From: Cyclina sinensis
Taxonomy: Eukaryota; Mollusca; Bivalvia; Venerida; Veneridae
Direction of reading: 5' to 3'
Assembly: GCA_012932295.1 (NCBI GenBank)
Contig: JAAONU010000003.1
Location: forward strand, 32,288,361-32,352,360
DNA length: 64,000 nt
This document shows, in pieces, positions 12,548-24,533 of the stretch. How positions within the stretch are numbered: the stretch's first letter is position 1; every line of letters begins with the position of its first letter. A program made the translations under genes and the position numbers. The notes beneath the pieces were generated by a model. That model saw only the letters and a list, made by a program, of their open reading frames with translations, ran no database searches and was not told the origin of the DNA.

Positions 12548-14057
12548 AAAAAATGAGTATATCATTCCCTTTGAATTTATATTATGAACTAATTAATACG
12601 ACAGACGGTGTCATAGCAATTCCATAATAACGCCATTAGATTTTGGCCACGTTTCAGATTTATTCAAAAAGTAGGTCAAAATGTAAGTGGACAGCTGTCT
12701 GTGTCGTCTGCTTCCTGTCCAATACCGCTGATTTTACACCAGCAAGCCGCAATCACTTTTCAAACGGCAGAATTGTTTAGCCAACTAAGAGCATATATTT
12801 TATGTATGCATCCAGAAATTAGTACTTCTCTGATTACCTCCTTTGCGTCCACCATTAAGGTTCTGCGCAGATGGAAGCAGTTAGTTACTAGTATATAATG
12901 CGGAGCTTAGAAAAAGTCCCATTTTTATAGCTGTGGTTGTGTCGTTGTACGTTAAAGAAAGAGATTCTATTAAACCACATGAAGCATTGATTTGCTCTAT
13001 CCCATAGTCCTCTGATTGAAAAAAAGTATATTTGTAAACGGTTTTTGGCCAACATCTCAATCTATTGAACTGTTAAATAAAGGCCTTGTGATATTCTCCG
13101 GTAGATTAATTCTTTTTATTTTATCAAAATTTCACGAAAAACTGCTTTTAAAAAGTTTATGTATCTATCTTTAAAAAATCTGACCAAAAGGTTACAGTTA
13201 TACAGGAATCACAATAATGTTGTTTTCCGTTTTACAAGAAATATCCACATCAATAATGTTAACATTAAGGAGGAAAGCAAATGTTTTATTGTAAGATCAA
13301 TATCCTACTTACGTGTGGCTTGCAGCTATTTTCTTTCTGCCTACACAAACACACATGTTGTACATATCAATACATTGTAACAGCGGATTTCTCAAATGCA
13401 GGAAATAAAGAATAGAAAAAAGGTCCATATGGCAACAGATGCTAAATTTCATATGGTCTTGAAAATCTTCCTAGTAAGGAAGAATATATATATTCTTAAA
13501 TTGCATATAACAATCAGGAACAAATAAAGACCATGTTTCATAGCCGTCAGGAATTTTCTCAGTTACGTAACCACATTCCTTCACCGCGAAAGACAAAAGA
13601 CATTGATAATTTAAAGAAGCGCTAAATAATGCATATTTATTGTGAAGTATTCTTTGAAACTGTATCAAAGAATAAAACAAGTTTTAGTTAAAATAGAGTG
13701 AACATGCGGCTGATGAGCGAGATATTAAATTTTGTCTATTTTGTAAACTTTCAGAGTTGTTTAAGTAACTGAAATCTGCTTTCAATATTATTTTTGTTTA
13801 ACAAATTATATGTGGTTTACACAAAACCAACTTCCAATTTGAACAGTCAACGGTCTTTTTTCACAGTCTTTCATGTTAGTAATAATAAGTTCAAGTCAGC
13901 AGGCCCTGAAGAAAAGAATAAAATATACAAAATACTACTACAAAAAATGATGTTAATTCTGCAACAAAATTCACACGATATAAGGCAGTATATCATATTG
14001 AACTGTGCTAAAGTCATACAGATTAATATGGACACAGCGAAGTTTAGCAGTCCTTTA
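12548..14057. other. AT-rich intergenic DNA upstream of paralogue 1
   Basis: No convincing exon is seen. Open frames at 12701-12898, 13159-13380 and 13471-13680 have no recognisable motif and AT-driven composition. Confidence 0.4.
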
Positions 14058-14093
14058 ATGGCGGACGGTCACGTGATCTTCATAATGGCGGCG
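14058..14093 (+). promoter_or_regulatory. Candidate first (5' UTR) exon and promoter zone of paralogue 1
   Basis: A short CpG-rich island in AT-rich DNA contains ATGGCGGACGGTCACGTGAT, including an E-box CACGTG, and a possible donor GTCAGT at 14094. The downstream gene at 15897 has a splice acceptor 6 bp before its ATG, so a non-coding or short coding first exon is needed upstream. If joined to 15891, the small frame would stay open into the main ORF. No transcript evidence exists, and paralogue 2 does not support a conserved coding extension. Confidence 0.25.
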
Positions 14094-14453
14094 GTCAGTT
14101 TATCAATTATAGAACGGTCTATAATACTACGATTGAGAGTATAGAGTTAAATTATTTTCATTGACCTGATATTATAAATGTTCTATGAAAGTATCTTGCT
14201 TTTCTTTCTGTGAAAGTGTTTGCATTCATTGACAGTCTGTATCAGTGAGTTCAGAAAATGTTCCGAGCATTTCCATATGTCAAATATATTTTCGGTTGCC
14301 TTTTGTTCTAAGTAAGGACACTTAAGGTTTCACTCCAGTTTTTCTGCTGATTTTATAAAGGAAACTTTGCATGTAAACTCTGAATTTGTCGTTAACAAAG
14401 TACTAAATTGCACAAGAATCGATACTATAAGCGAGTCTCTTTTTTATAATTTT

Positions 14454-15180
14454 AACCCCCTTCAGCAAAGCGGGGAGGGGATTATAGGAATGGCCTCCGT
14501 CTGTCCGTCCGTCTGTCCGTCCGTAACACTTTCGTGTTCGCCCCATAACTTTTAAACCGCTGAATTTTTTTTTATTTAAATAACTTGGCACAAGTGATCG
14601 CCATTATGAGACGATGTGCAGAGCGCAATAATTGGGTTGCAACCCCCAAGATCAAGGTCACACTTAAATGTCAAGTGTTAAAAAGTCTACATTTCGTGTC
14701 CGCTCCATAACTTTTAAACCGCTGAAAATTTTTTGAAATAACTTGGCATAAGTGATCACCATTATGAGATGATGTGCAGAGCGCAATAATTGGGTTGCTT
14801 CCCAAAAGGTCAAGGTCACAGTTAAAGGTCAAATATCCACATTAACGTTTTCTCTATAACTTACTAACTAAAAAGGATTTTTATTACTTTGCACAAATGA
14901 TCACAACTATGACACAATGTGCAAAACCCAACATCTGTCCGTCCGTCTGTCCGTCTGTAACACTTTCGCTTCCGCTCCATTACTTTTAAACTGCTGAAAA
15001 TTTTTGAAATAACTTAACACAAGTGATCACCATTATGAGACGATGTGCGGAGCGCAATTATTGGGTTGCTACCCCCAAGGTCAAGGTCACACATAAAGAT
15101 CAAGTGTTAAAAAAGTCTTCATTTTATTTCCACTCCATAACTTTTATCGCTGAATATTTTTTTTTAATCACTTAACAGAT
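14454..15180 (+). repeat. Bivalve-type tandem repeat (about 162-bp units)
   Basis: It begins near CAAAGCGGGGAGGGGATTA, followed by a GTCTGTCCGTCC run. Repeated units contain CGTGTCCGCTCCATAACTTT, GATCACCATTATGAGA and AAGGTCAAGGTCACA-like blocks. The first two unit starts are 14533 and 14695. The same family occurs at 34854-36565. It lies in the presumed 5' intron of paralogue 1. Confidence 0.8.
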
Positions 15181-15896
15181 GTTAACAAATTTATTTCATT
15201 TTTGTGTATGCTGAGACGAACAAATTTTTAAAGGTTGTCTCACTTCGTCGTATATATCACATTTACAACAGCCAGCTTTAAGATTTCAGCCTTCTTAGAT
15301 GCTAGCTCAGGATGACTCTTTTTAAATATTTTAAGTTAACTGCTGAGATTTAACAGACAAAAAAGTAGAAGATTCGGCAAATAAATGTAAATTTGCTTTG
15401 GCATTTAGAAAACATTTGATGTTTCAGTCTTGCATAGGGCACCGACAACCCGGAGGTAGCGGGTTCAATTCTGTTAATGAAATCTGACTTTTGTATGAAA
15501 ATACTTTTCGGATGAAATAGTATTCTCGTGCAAACTACAATTCTGATTGCTTTATTTCTCTGGATATGATATACTTAAATTTGCTTTGGTAATTGAACGA
15601 TATTTAACATTAGATAAAAAACTATATGAACTCAACTTTTCAGTGTGTAAACTAGATAATTAAAAATTTATTCCGTTGGATGCATTTTCAGAAAGTAAGA
15701 TTAAAGTCCTTTTTTCATAAATTATGATGTTTAAAGAGTGATTTGAAATGTTTGCTTCAATAGCAGAGAGATGCCTAAAATTATTTATGACCGGAATTCT
15801 AAAAAGTCGGCATTGCATTATTAACATATGAAAATAATAATGTCATAAACTTTACAGAGGCTTTCTTAACGTGCACTTCTTTTATTTCAGTTCAAC

Positions 15897-17507
15897 ATGC
15901 CAACACGTGAACGCAAGCGAAAGGTCTGCAGCTGTTGTGAGACATCAGCCGTGACGTCATCTCAACCAAAGAATACCATGAAACGTCGTCGTATTCAGAA
16001 AGGAACCATGGTTGCTCCGGAACCGGAAATAGTCAACAGTCAAGTCGGCGAAGAAACACTTCGACCACCTGTGATTCCATGTTCAGTTGAGCAACCAAAA
16101 AGTCTACCACTGTTAAATGTATTTGGTTGTCTCCAGGAGGAGAGTGACGAGGACGTTATATATGAATCGACTGGTCATTCCACCAGGAGAATCAAACACC
16201 GTACAAGTCGCACTGTGCGTGGTAAGGATGCCGTCCACACATTCATAAAAGAGATCACATACACGTTTGCTTCTACGAAAGTCAGTTACGTTGGCCAGGA
16301 ATTACTCCCGTGTCAAGGTCCGAATAGATATTGTTCTTTAACGGTACCGGAAATGACACCAGAAACTTCAAGACAGGAAGGATCTTTGGCTGCACTTGCG
16401 CACCCACTGAGAGACAGTGTATCAGATTCTGATAGATATCAAGAGACTGGATTTTTACCTTCTTTTAGAGAAAATGATTCAAAATCTAGTGACAGTGATT
16501 CAGCCTCTTCAGACGATTATGTTCATGATAAGAACAGAACTCCCCAAGGGTCTAGTGATTCGGACTCTAGTGACAGCGACTTAGATTCTGGCCGTGACAA
16601 TAGGAACGGATTTGGTCCGAATTTTAGTGACAGTTATTCAGCTGATTATGACAGTGATTCCGACGCAGAATCGGGATGTTGTTTGAAACATAGAGAGCTG
16701 TTATGGGGTTTTTGCTCGTGTACATATTGGTGTTCGTGTCCATATGAGAATAGACCATTGCCCAGTCCGTGTCCAAAGGAGATGAATGAACTGCTGGAAG
16801 CCCTTCTGACCGTTGACCCTAGTAAACAGGAATATGAAATCCTGCAGGTTGTACAGACTGCTAACCAGGGTGCCTGCGTTTACCTTTACAACAAAACTCT
16901 GCTGAATATGTGCCGTCGGCAGACTCTGCGCTTGGATCGAACCGTCAACCTCGGTGCATGCTATGTCACGGCATTTGTCTTTCGTAATTCAAATCTCATT
17001 TATCATCCCAGAGACGGTGTTAGTAGTGACAGGAAGTATGGACCATTAATGACTGGTCCAGTTATGCTCCACTTTGACAAAGATTCTGAAACCTACACTC
17101 GATTCTTTGAGACCATCCGTGAGAAAGTGTGCATTTCGAAGGAACCATTACCTGAGTCTGAGGTTAATAACATGAAAGGTGTGCTGAAAAAAGATCGTTT
17201 GATTACCAAGACGATGAGGGAAGTATTCGGTTCGAACATGAGCCTGACTGACAACCACCATGTGCCTGTTCGACTGCGAACTGCACTTAAATCTGACGTC
17301 AGATGTCGATCGCCGATAGGTGACGCTGTGAAATCCATTTTCGAGAAAATGAAAGATGAACGGAGGTCTATGAGGTTTGCTGTTATGGAATGTGTCGATA
17401 CTGTATCTCTGCACCCACATGTTAAGCATTTCTTGCGGAAAAGGAAATTTGCAAATGTTGACGAACAGTTGGAGTTCATAGACAGGGTTAGATTTGTGAA
17501 TAAGTGA
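15897..17507 (+). CDS. Ser/Asp-rich, Cys-rich protein with transposase-like C-terminal domain (paralogue 1, 536 aa)
   Basis: The single open frame runs from ATG at 15897 to TGA. A strong acceptor (TTTTATTTCAG, AG at 15889-15890) lies 6 bp upstream, so the 5' UTR is probably spliced. Layout: a basic Cys motif KRKVCSCC (7-14) and a basic patch KRRRIQK (29-35, possible nuclear signal); a conserved block around YESTGHSTRRIKHR (89-102) and VHTFIKEITYTF (113-124); a Ser/Asp-rich segment (about 174-258); a Cys/His cluster (261-292 with C261, C262, H265, C273, C275, C279, C281, C292); and a conserved domain (about 300-536). Within the last, LDRTVNLGACYVTAFVFRN (346-364) and GPVMLHFDKDSETYTRFFE (387-405) resemble the region around the first catalytic Asp of MULE/DDE-like transposase proteins of invertebrates (typically LDRTFNLG, then LGPVxLHxD). 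I cannot find the later G-T/S-D-G/E-E block expected of an active enzyme. It may be a domesticated or degenerate transposase. It is 42416-44278's paralogue. Function unknown. Confidence 0.85.
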   Translation: MPTRERKRKVCSCCETSAVTSSQPKNTMKRRRIQKGTMVAPEPEIVNSQVGEETLRPPVIPCSVEQPKSLPLLNVFGCLQEESDEDVIYESTGHSTRRIKHRTSRTVRGKDAVHTFIKEITYTFASTKVSYVGQELLPCQGPNRYCSLTVPEMTPETSRQEGSLAALAHPLRDSVSDSDRYQETGFLPSFRENDSKSSDSDSASSDDYVHDKNRTPQGSSDSDSSDSDLDSGRDNRNGFGPNFSDSYSADYDSDSDAESGCCLKHRELLWGFCSCTYWCSCPYENRPLPSPCPKEMNELLEALLTVDPSKQEYEILQVVQTANQGACVYLYNKTLLNMCRRQTLRLDRTVNLGACYVTAFVFRNSNLIYHPRDGVSSDRKYGPLMTGPVMLHFDKDSETYTRFFETIREKVCISKEPLPESEVNNMKGVLKKDRLITKTMREVFGSNMSLTDNHHVPVRLRTALKSDVRCRSPIGDAVKSIFEKMKDERRSMRFAVMECVDTVSLHPHVKHFLRKRKFANVDEQLEFIDRVRFVNK

Positions 17508-18171
17508 AAACATTGATAGCTGATACATCTGGTGGCTTCAGCAAATATGGTATTTCAAGATGTGGATATGAACTGTGCTGATAACTTTATTGTGTGTACT
17601 AAAGAAAAATGGGCCATATTAATTTGTTTATTGGGGTCACTTGAAAAAAAAAAGATTGTGGACATGCAGGAAAATATGTGAAAACGTTGTTTTCGATTCA
17701 AAACGTAATAATCAGACTTTAGTTTTTTCTGTGAAATATGATTTCCAGTATTCATGAAAGTTGGATGTTTAAGATTTTGGTAATCTGCCATATTTGATAA
17801 GTTTCTAGTAAGGAAAACAAGTCTTAGAAAATTTTATTATGAAAGTGTCGAACATTGCTCCAATATTACAACAAATTTAAAATCCACCATTATTGATAAA
17901 ATTGTTACCTTGAATGTCGGCTTTAAAAAAAAGTGTGTCGTCAACATATCGGATTAAGCAGAATGTTAAGGGAGTTTAGTTATGACAGATTTTTAGAAAA
18001 AAAAACTGTACTGAATTGTTCGTTGTTTCAATTATAATTACAGAAAACTGTTAGTTAGACTACTTTTGTCTTTTTGTGAACATAGTTTAATGTTGTTTGT
18101 ATAAGATAAGATAAGATGTAAGAAATGTTCAGTTGAGTTTGCTTCAGTTCTGTTTAACTTTTGGAAATAAA
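17508..18171 (+). other. 3' UTR of paralogue 1 with polyadenylation signal
   Basis: AT-rich sequence follows the stop codon, and AATAAA at 18166-18171 is the best candidate signal. No further coding sequence is seen. Confidence 0.5.
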
Positions 18172-18829
18172 AAGTATTTAATGTATATTTATTTATTACC
18201 CATTGTCACAGTAATATCCTGCCCTTCCCTGTGAACACCCATGTTCTTTTTATTCCTTATTGCACTGGCATTTCTTGGAGTTTCTGAAAATAGAAAGTAA
18301 CAAGAAAAAAGCTTGTAGTATACAGAACGATCCTCAATGACAAGTTAGACCTTTACGTTCCTGAATATTTTCCCCAAGCCTTTCGTTTTCTATTTGTCAC
18401 CTTAGTCTAGTGTTCGATCACCGGTCTCTCAATCCTGAAGCCGTTGACTCCAATCTCACTAGGAATAAAAGGTTGTCGTATTCTACACTTTCGGCGTAAA
18501 CACTTGTTTAAACCCAAGCAGCAGTCATCGAACTGTATAATTCTAAGTTACGACTAGACCCTAGCCTATATTTTGAAAGAATTAATGTCTTACTTCAGGA
18601 ACAATTACGACAATTGATAGACGTTGCGCGAAAAGAAGCGTCCATACCAGCATAAAATTTCCGAACTCTTCAGGAAAAAAGTCGATGTAAAATAATCGAT
18701 AATCTGAATAAGTTGATTCGTAGAATGATTTAGTTTAAGAAACGTAATTGACATTTAATGTTACATCCTCATCTCAATAGCGACCGGGTCCATTCTCTCT
18801 GTGTCATTCAAGTCTAGATTCATTAACGT
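18172..18829. other. Intergenic DNA with a possible SINE relic
   Basis: Positions 18415-18540 contain tRNA-SINE-like fragments, for example ACCCAAGCAGCAGTCATCGA. This resembles ACCCAGGAAGCAGTCATCAA at 33165-33184 in the SINE at 33040-33235. Otherwise nothing is recognised. Confidence 0.35.
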
Positions 18830-18838
18830 TTGTCAGGT
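18830..18838. repeat. Left target-site duplication of foldback element 2
   Basis: TTGTCAGGT abuts the left terminus. An identical 9 bp follows the right terminus at 24598-24606. Confidence 0.8.
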
Positions 18839-18914
18839 ATATGTGAGAAGTTAGCAGTGAACAGTGACTTAAGCACAAAGCATTACAATTTATATAGTAA
18901 AACTATTGTCCTGC

Positions 18915-19890
18915 TGAAATGCCCTGCTGGCAGAGCAACCTAGCAGGGCATTACGAAATAAAGTGTTAAATCAATGCTCTGCTGGAATGCCCTGCTGGCA
19001 GAGCAACCTAGCAGGGCATTACGAAATATAGTGTAAAATCAATGCTCTGCTGGAATGTCCTGCTGGCACAGCAACCTAGCAGGGCATTAGGAAAGATAGT
19101 GTAAAATCAATGCTCTGCTGTTATGCCCTGCTGGCACAGCAACCTAGCAGGGCATTCCGAAATATAGTGTAAAATCAATGCCCTGCTGGAATGCCCTGCT
19201 GGCAGAGCAACCTAGCAGGGCATTACGAAATATAGTGTAAAATCAATGCCCTGCTGGAATGCCCTGCTGGCAGAGCAACCTAGCAGGGCATTACGAAATA
19301 TAGTGTAAAAATCAATGATCTGCTGGAATGCCCTGCTGGCAGAGCAACCTAGCAGGGCATTACGAAATATAGTGTAAAATCAATGCTCTGCTGGAATGTC
19401 CTGCTGGCACAGCAACCTAGCAGGGCATTCCGAAATATAGTGTAAAATCAATGCTCTGCTGGAATGCCCTGTTGGCACAGCAACCTAGCAGGGCATTCCG
19501 AAATATAGTGTAAAATCAATGCCTTGCTGGAATGCCCTGCTGGAATGCCCTGCTGGCAGAGCAACCTAGCAGGGCATTACGAAATATAGTGTAAAATCAA
19601 TGCCCTGCTGGACTGCCCTGCTGGCAGAGCAACCTAGCAGGGCATTACGAAATATAGTGTAAAATCAATGCTCTGCTGGAATGCCTTGCTGGCAGAGCAA
19701 CCTGGCAGGGCATTACGAAATATAGTGTAAAAATCAATGCTCTGCTGGAATGCCCTGCTGGCGGAGCAACCTAGCAGGGCATTACGAAATATAGTGTAAA
19801 ATCAATGCTCTGCTGGAATGCCCTGCTGGCGGAGCAACCTAGCAGGGCCTTCCGAAATATAGTGTAAAATCAATGTTCTGCAGGAATGCT
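18915..19890 (+). repeat. Left arm array, 14 units of about 68 bp
   Basis: Each unit carries ATGCCCTGCT, then about 13 bases (GGCAGAGCAACCT), then AGCAGGGCAT. This is a 10-bp-stem hairpin, followed by a spacer like TACGAAATATAGTGTAAAAT. Fourteen hairpins can be counted. Units differ by a few point changes (CAGAGC/CACAGC/CGGAGC, GGCATTACG/GGCATTCCG). One unit, near 19520-19550, carries an extra TGCTGGAATGCCC duplication. Confidence 0.9.
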
Positions 19891-21424
19891 CTTCCGACAA
19901 TAACTACGCTTTAAGGGTCATATGGCATGACCCTAACCCAGTTTCTTAGCTAGCTTTTTTTTAAAAGTCAGAAAATCTTGGACAAGAATTTTCATTTTTT
20001 TGTGGTCCAAGTATTTCAGATCTTTAGCTTTTTTTCGAGTCGTTTTTTTCCCCGTTTTCAGATTAGTTACAGTTAGGAGCCCAAAAGATTGAGCATGACC
20101 CTGCCTTCACGACAATGGCAGTAATCCAAAGTCATTTCTATGCTCAAATCATCCCTGGAATTAGCCAGGTTCCTTTCTTGAAAGTTATAGAGTTTCACTA
20201 AAAGATATTTCGGCAAAACAGTCAAATTTTAATATTCAATTATTATTTTTTCTAAATAGATCGATATATGGGAACATTTTATATCATTTGATAGGCATTT
20301 TCATGACTGTACGATTTTTTTTAGTGTCGGCAAATTTTCAACACTTCTTTGCAATTTTTCGAACTTCAAGGTGTTTTTGATTCTATTAATAACTTTTTTT
20401 CATTGAAATAAACTGTAAACTGTAGAAATGAAAAGCTTGCAATAGTTGTATAAAAATTGAATATAAAAGTACTCTTATATGCCTCAAGAACTAACAGAAG
20501 ATAATGTGTACTAACATTTTATATACTAATTTTCAAGCAAACATTTAATATTTCTAAGACTTATTGTAGCGTTGTTTATTAAATAAGATTTAAAGACATT
20601 AATCTTAAAATGTTCACACAAATGTTGACAAATTGATGAAAAAGAAATACATGTATTTGTAATATTTGTAGAAATAAGCTCTCAGAATCATGCAAAGTAA
20701 GAAGATATTTAAGGCAGAACTTATCTATTTTATGAGCCGTGCGCGGCTTCATTAATTCCTACAAACTTTTAGCCTTTATGATGAATTAATTTATAAATAT
20801 TTTTCTTTCTAGTAAACTGGGCAATGAAGACAAATAAAAGACGCAATATACAAATTAATAAGATAATAATCATATGAACAAATGAACTTTAAGGACAGCG
20901 TAGAACTTTATACATATCGGTAAAAGTTGTAAATTTTTCAGCTGCGCGAGGGACTTTTCTATTTTTCACTAACTTTCAAGCGTTACTGTGATTTTATTTA
21001 TGAATACATTTTATTCAAATCAATATCAAAATAAATATAAATTTCTTCTTCAATACACAAAATAATTATTGAGGTCTATGAGCTCTGAAAAGTTTAGTAC
21101 AAGGTAGTGTAGAGTAACACGACTATTTTGAAAAAGAAAAAACTATTTACGCCACGCGTGGTATTTTCCTTATTTTTTCTAAGCCTTTGACTTCTATATT
21201 TTATATTCGTTATTGAATATATTTACAAGAAAAAAAATGCATAACAAAGAGAAAAACGCAATAAACGCAATAAACAAAAAATAAAACCGTTATTATATTA
21301 ATAAATAGCCTCTGGACATCGCGTAGAACTTAGTACATTTTGAAAAAAAATGAAAATTTTCTAGGCTAAAAGATATGACTAATTTGCCTAGCTGGCTTTA
21401 ACAAACGTACATATTACTTAGATA
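19891..21424. other. AT-rich interior of foldback element 2
   Basis: No coding sequence is recognised. Diverged tandem similarity is visible between segments starting near 20886, 21073 and 21306 (GCGTAGAACTT(T/A)(A/G)TAC-like), suggesting an old repeat of roughly 190-230 bp. Confidence 0.4.
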
Positions 21425-22130
21425 ATACTTAGAGGTCACGGAGTCAAAGATCAAGGTAACCGTGACCTCAAATAGCAAATATTAACTTTAGCCATAAAAT
21501 AAACATGCTTCCATCTAAAGCATTTTTAACTTCACATGTGTATGCCCCTTGGTGCGCTCTACGCCAGACCCTCTTAGAGGTCCCGGGGTTAAATGTCAAG
21601 GTAACATACAGCAAATATTAACATTGGCTATAAAATGAAAGTGCTTCCATCCAAAGATTTCTTACTTCACATGTGTATTCACCTTGATAAGTTCTATCCA
21701 ATACACCCACTTAGAGGTCACAGGGTCAAAGGTTAAGATCCAAAATAGCTAATGTTAATCTTTGCAACAATATGAACGTGCATCTACCCATTACCTCAAA
21801 ACTTAACATGTGTATGCAACTCGATGACCAATTGGGTCAAAGTTCAGTGTCAACATGAGCCATATTTAGGAATACCGGAGTAGGCAGACGGACGTATATA
21901 AATAAATATAGTTTTATTGGTTTGATAGGCAATTGTTTTCTCTACAATTTGATATATAAAAGATATTTATATTTTGAACGCGCGCTACGTTCGAATGATG
22001 CAGTGACCTTCGACCACAAGACCTCTAAGTGGGTCTGGCGGGTAGAGCTCAAGATGCATGCACCTGTGAAGTTTGGGGGCTGTAGGTTGAAGGACTTCCA
22101 TGTTATGGTCAAGGTTAAAGTGTTGTAACA

Positions 22131-22164
<34 letters not shown>

Positions 22165-22192
22165 CAAAACAATATGCTCCCTCCGGGGGTAT
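21425..22192. repeat. Bivalve-type repeat with GGTCA blocks and GACA-rich end
   Basis: Repeated phrases such as AGAGGTCACGGAGTCAAAG, TCACATGTGTAT and GACCTCTAAGTGGGTCTGGC occur. A (CAGA)n run at 22131-22161 leads into CTCCCTCCGGGGGTATAAAA. This matches the end of a repeat class I associate with bivalves. It lies inside foldback element 2. Confidence 0.6.
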
Positions 22193-22430
22193 AAAATGTG
22201 TTAAAATAAAAATGTGAAAATAACGGAAAACGCATATTTTACACCAAAATACCAAGAATTTACCCAAAGTTCATCTATTAAAATTTGTTTTTGTTGGTTA
22301 AAGACTTCTGGTGACACATTTCGTTAGATAACATTAAAATAATGTGCTATACTTTACTTAGACCGTTTTATAAAAAAAATGATCATCGAACAACCAACAC
22401 ATTCATGCATAGACACCATGCAGGACCACG

Positions 22431-22615
22431 AGACACCTACCTTACACTATCTTACCCTACCCTACCTACCAAATCTAACCTACCTACCCACCAACCTAGC
22501 CTTACTTACCTAACTACCTTTCTATCTACCACATAACTATCTACCTAACCGAACCTAACCTAACTTACCTAACCTACCTACTCACTTAACCTTCCTCACC
22601 TAACTTATTAGTAGA
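22431..22615. repeat. CCTA/ACCT-rich low-complexity tract
   Basis: An irregular run of CTACCTACCTAACC-like tetranucleotides covers most of the interval. The ORF overlapping it is a repeat translation. Confidence 0.8.
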
Positions 22616-22625
22616 CCTTAAAAAT

Positions 22626-23045
22626 GACATTTTCCCGATTGGCACCAAACTTCCTGAAAGTCTGCGAGTGTGTCAGAAACAGTCGCAGACCTGTTCAATC
22701 GACTCGGGAGGTTGCCTAGACATTAAAACTGACAGTTTCTCGATTGGCACCAAAATTCCTGAAAGTCTGCGAGAGTGTCAGAAACAGTCGCAGACCGATT
22801 AAATCGACCCGGGAGAGTCGCTAAACATTGAAATTGACATTTTCCCAATTGGCATCAAAATTACTGAAAGTCTGCGAGAGTGTCAGAAACAGTCGCGGAC
22901 CTTTGAAATCGTCGCGGGAGGGTGCCTAGACATCAGAACGGACAGTTTCTCGATTGGCACCAAAATTCCTGAAAGTCTGCGAGAGTGTCAGAAACAGTCG
23001 CAGACCGGTTAAATCGACTTGGGAGGGTGCCTAGACCTTAAAAAT
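22626..23045. repeat. Four tandem copies of a 105-bp unit
   Basis: Units start at 22626, 22731, 22836 and 22941 with GACA(T/G)TTT(C)TCCC/CTCG-ATTGGCA and contain CTGAAAGTCTGCGAGAGTGT and AAACAGTCGC. The spacing is exactly 105 bp each time, and a fifth copy is broken at 23046 where the right arm array begins. The segment AGTCTGCGAG...CAGTCGCAGAC is itself an imperfect palindrome. Confidence 0.9.
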
Positions 23046-23055
23046 GACATTTTTA

Positions 23056-24533
23056 CCAAGTTGCTAGGTTGCTCTGCCAGCAGGACATTCCAGCAGGGCA
23101 TTAATTTTACACTGTATTTCGTAATGCCCTGCTAGGTTGCTCTGCCAGCAGGGCATTCCAGCAGGGCATTTATTTTACATTATATTTGGTAATGCCCTGC
23201 TAGGTTGCTCTGCCAGCAGGGCATTCCAACAGGGCATTGATTTTACACTATATTTCGTAATGCCCTGCTAGGTTGCTCTGCCAGCAGGGCATTCCAGCAA
23301 GGCATTGATTTTACACTATATTTCGTAATGCCCTGCTAGGTTGCTCTGCCAGCAGGGCATTCCAGCAAAACATTGATTTTAAACAATACTTCGGTATGCC
23401 CTGCTAGGTTGCTCTGCCAGCAAGGCATTCCAGCAGAGCATTGATTTTACACTATATTTCGTAATGCCCTGCTAGGTTGCTCTGCCAGCAGGGCATTCCA
23501 GCAGAGCATTGATTTTTAACAATATTTCGGTATGCCCTGCTAGGTTGCTCTGCCAGCAGGACATTCCAGCAGGGCATTGATTTTACACTGTATTTCGTAA
23601 TGCCCTGCTAGGTTGCTCTGCCAGCAGGGCATTCCAGCAGGGCATGATTTTACACAATATTTCGGTATGCCCTGCTAGGTTGCTTTGCCAGCAGGACATT
23701 CCAGCAGGGCATTGATTTTACACTGTATTTCGTAATGCTCTGCCAGGTTGCTCTGCCAGCAGGACATTCCAGCAGGGCATTGATTTTAAACAATATTTCG
23801 TAATGCCCTGCCAGGTTGCTCTGCCAGCAGGGCATTCCAGCAGAGCATTGATTTTACACTTTATTTCGGAATGCCCTGCTAGGTTGCTCTGCCGGCAGGG
23901 TAATCCAGCAGGGCATTGATTTTAAACAATATTTCGGTATGCCCTGCTAGGTTGCTCTGCCAGCAGGACATTGCAGCAGGGCATTGATTTTACACTGTAT
24001 TTCGTAATGCCCTGCTAGGTTCCTCTGCCAGCAGGGCATTCCAGCAGAGCATTGATTTTACACTATATATTTCGTAATGCCCTGCTAGGTTGCTCTGCCA
24101 ACAGGGCATTCCAGCAGGGCATTGATTTTACACTTAATTTCGGAATGCCCTGCTAGGTTGCTCTGCCAGCAGGGCATTCCAGCAGGGCATTGATTTTACA
24201 CTTTATTTCGGTATGCCCTGCTAGGTTGCTCTGCCAGCAGGGCATTCCAGCAGGGCATTGATTTTACAATATATTTCGCAATGCTCTGCTAGATTGCTCT
24301 GCCAGCAGGGCATTCCTGCAGGGCATTGATTTTAAACAATATTTCGTAATGCCCTGCCAGGTTGCTCTGCCAGCAGGGCATTTCAGCAGATCATTGATTT
24401 TACACTATATTTCGGAATGCCCTGCTAGGTTGCTCTGCCGGCAGGGTAATCCAGCAGGGCATTGATTTTACACTATATTTTGGAATGCCCTGCTAGGTTG
24501 CTCTGCCAGCAGGGCATTCCAGCAGGACAATAG
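23056..24533 (-). repeat. Right arm array, 22 units of about 68 bp, inverted relative to the left arm
   Basis: This is the reverse complement of the left array. About 22 copies of the TAGGTTGCTCTGCCAGCAGG block recur at a mean spacing of 68 bp. The copy number differs from the left arm (22 against 14), so the arms have expanded or contracted independently. Confidence 0.9.

Noticed and set aside
13471..13680. ORF with GYVTEKIPDGYETWSLF on the minus strand
   Set aside because: It looks somewhat protein-like, but I could not match it to a family or find flanking splice sites. It was left unannotated for lack of support.
17093..17528. Antisense ORFs of 126-128 aa within paralogue 1
   Set aside because: They lie opposite the conserved C-terminal coding domain, and equivalent frames in paralogue 2 are not conserved.
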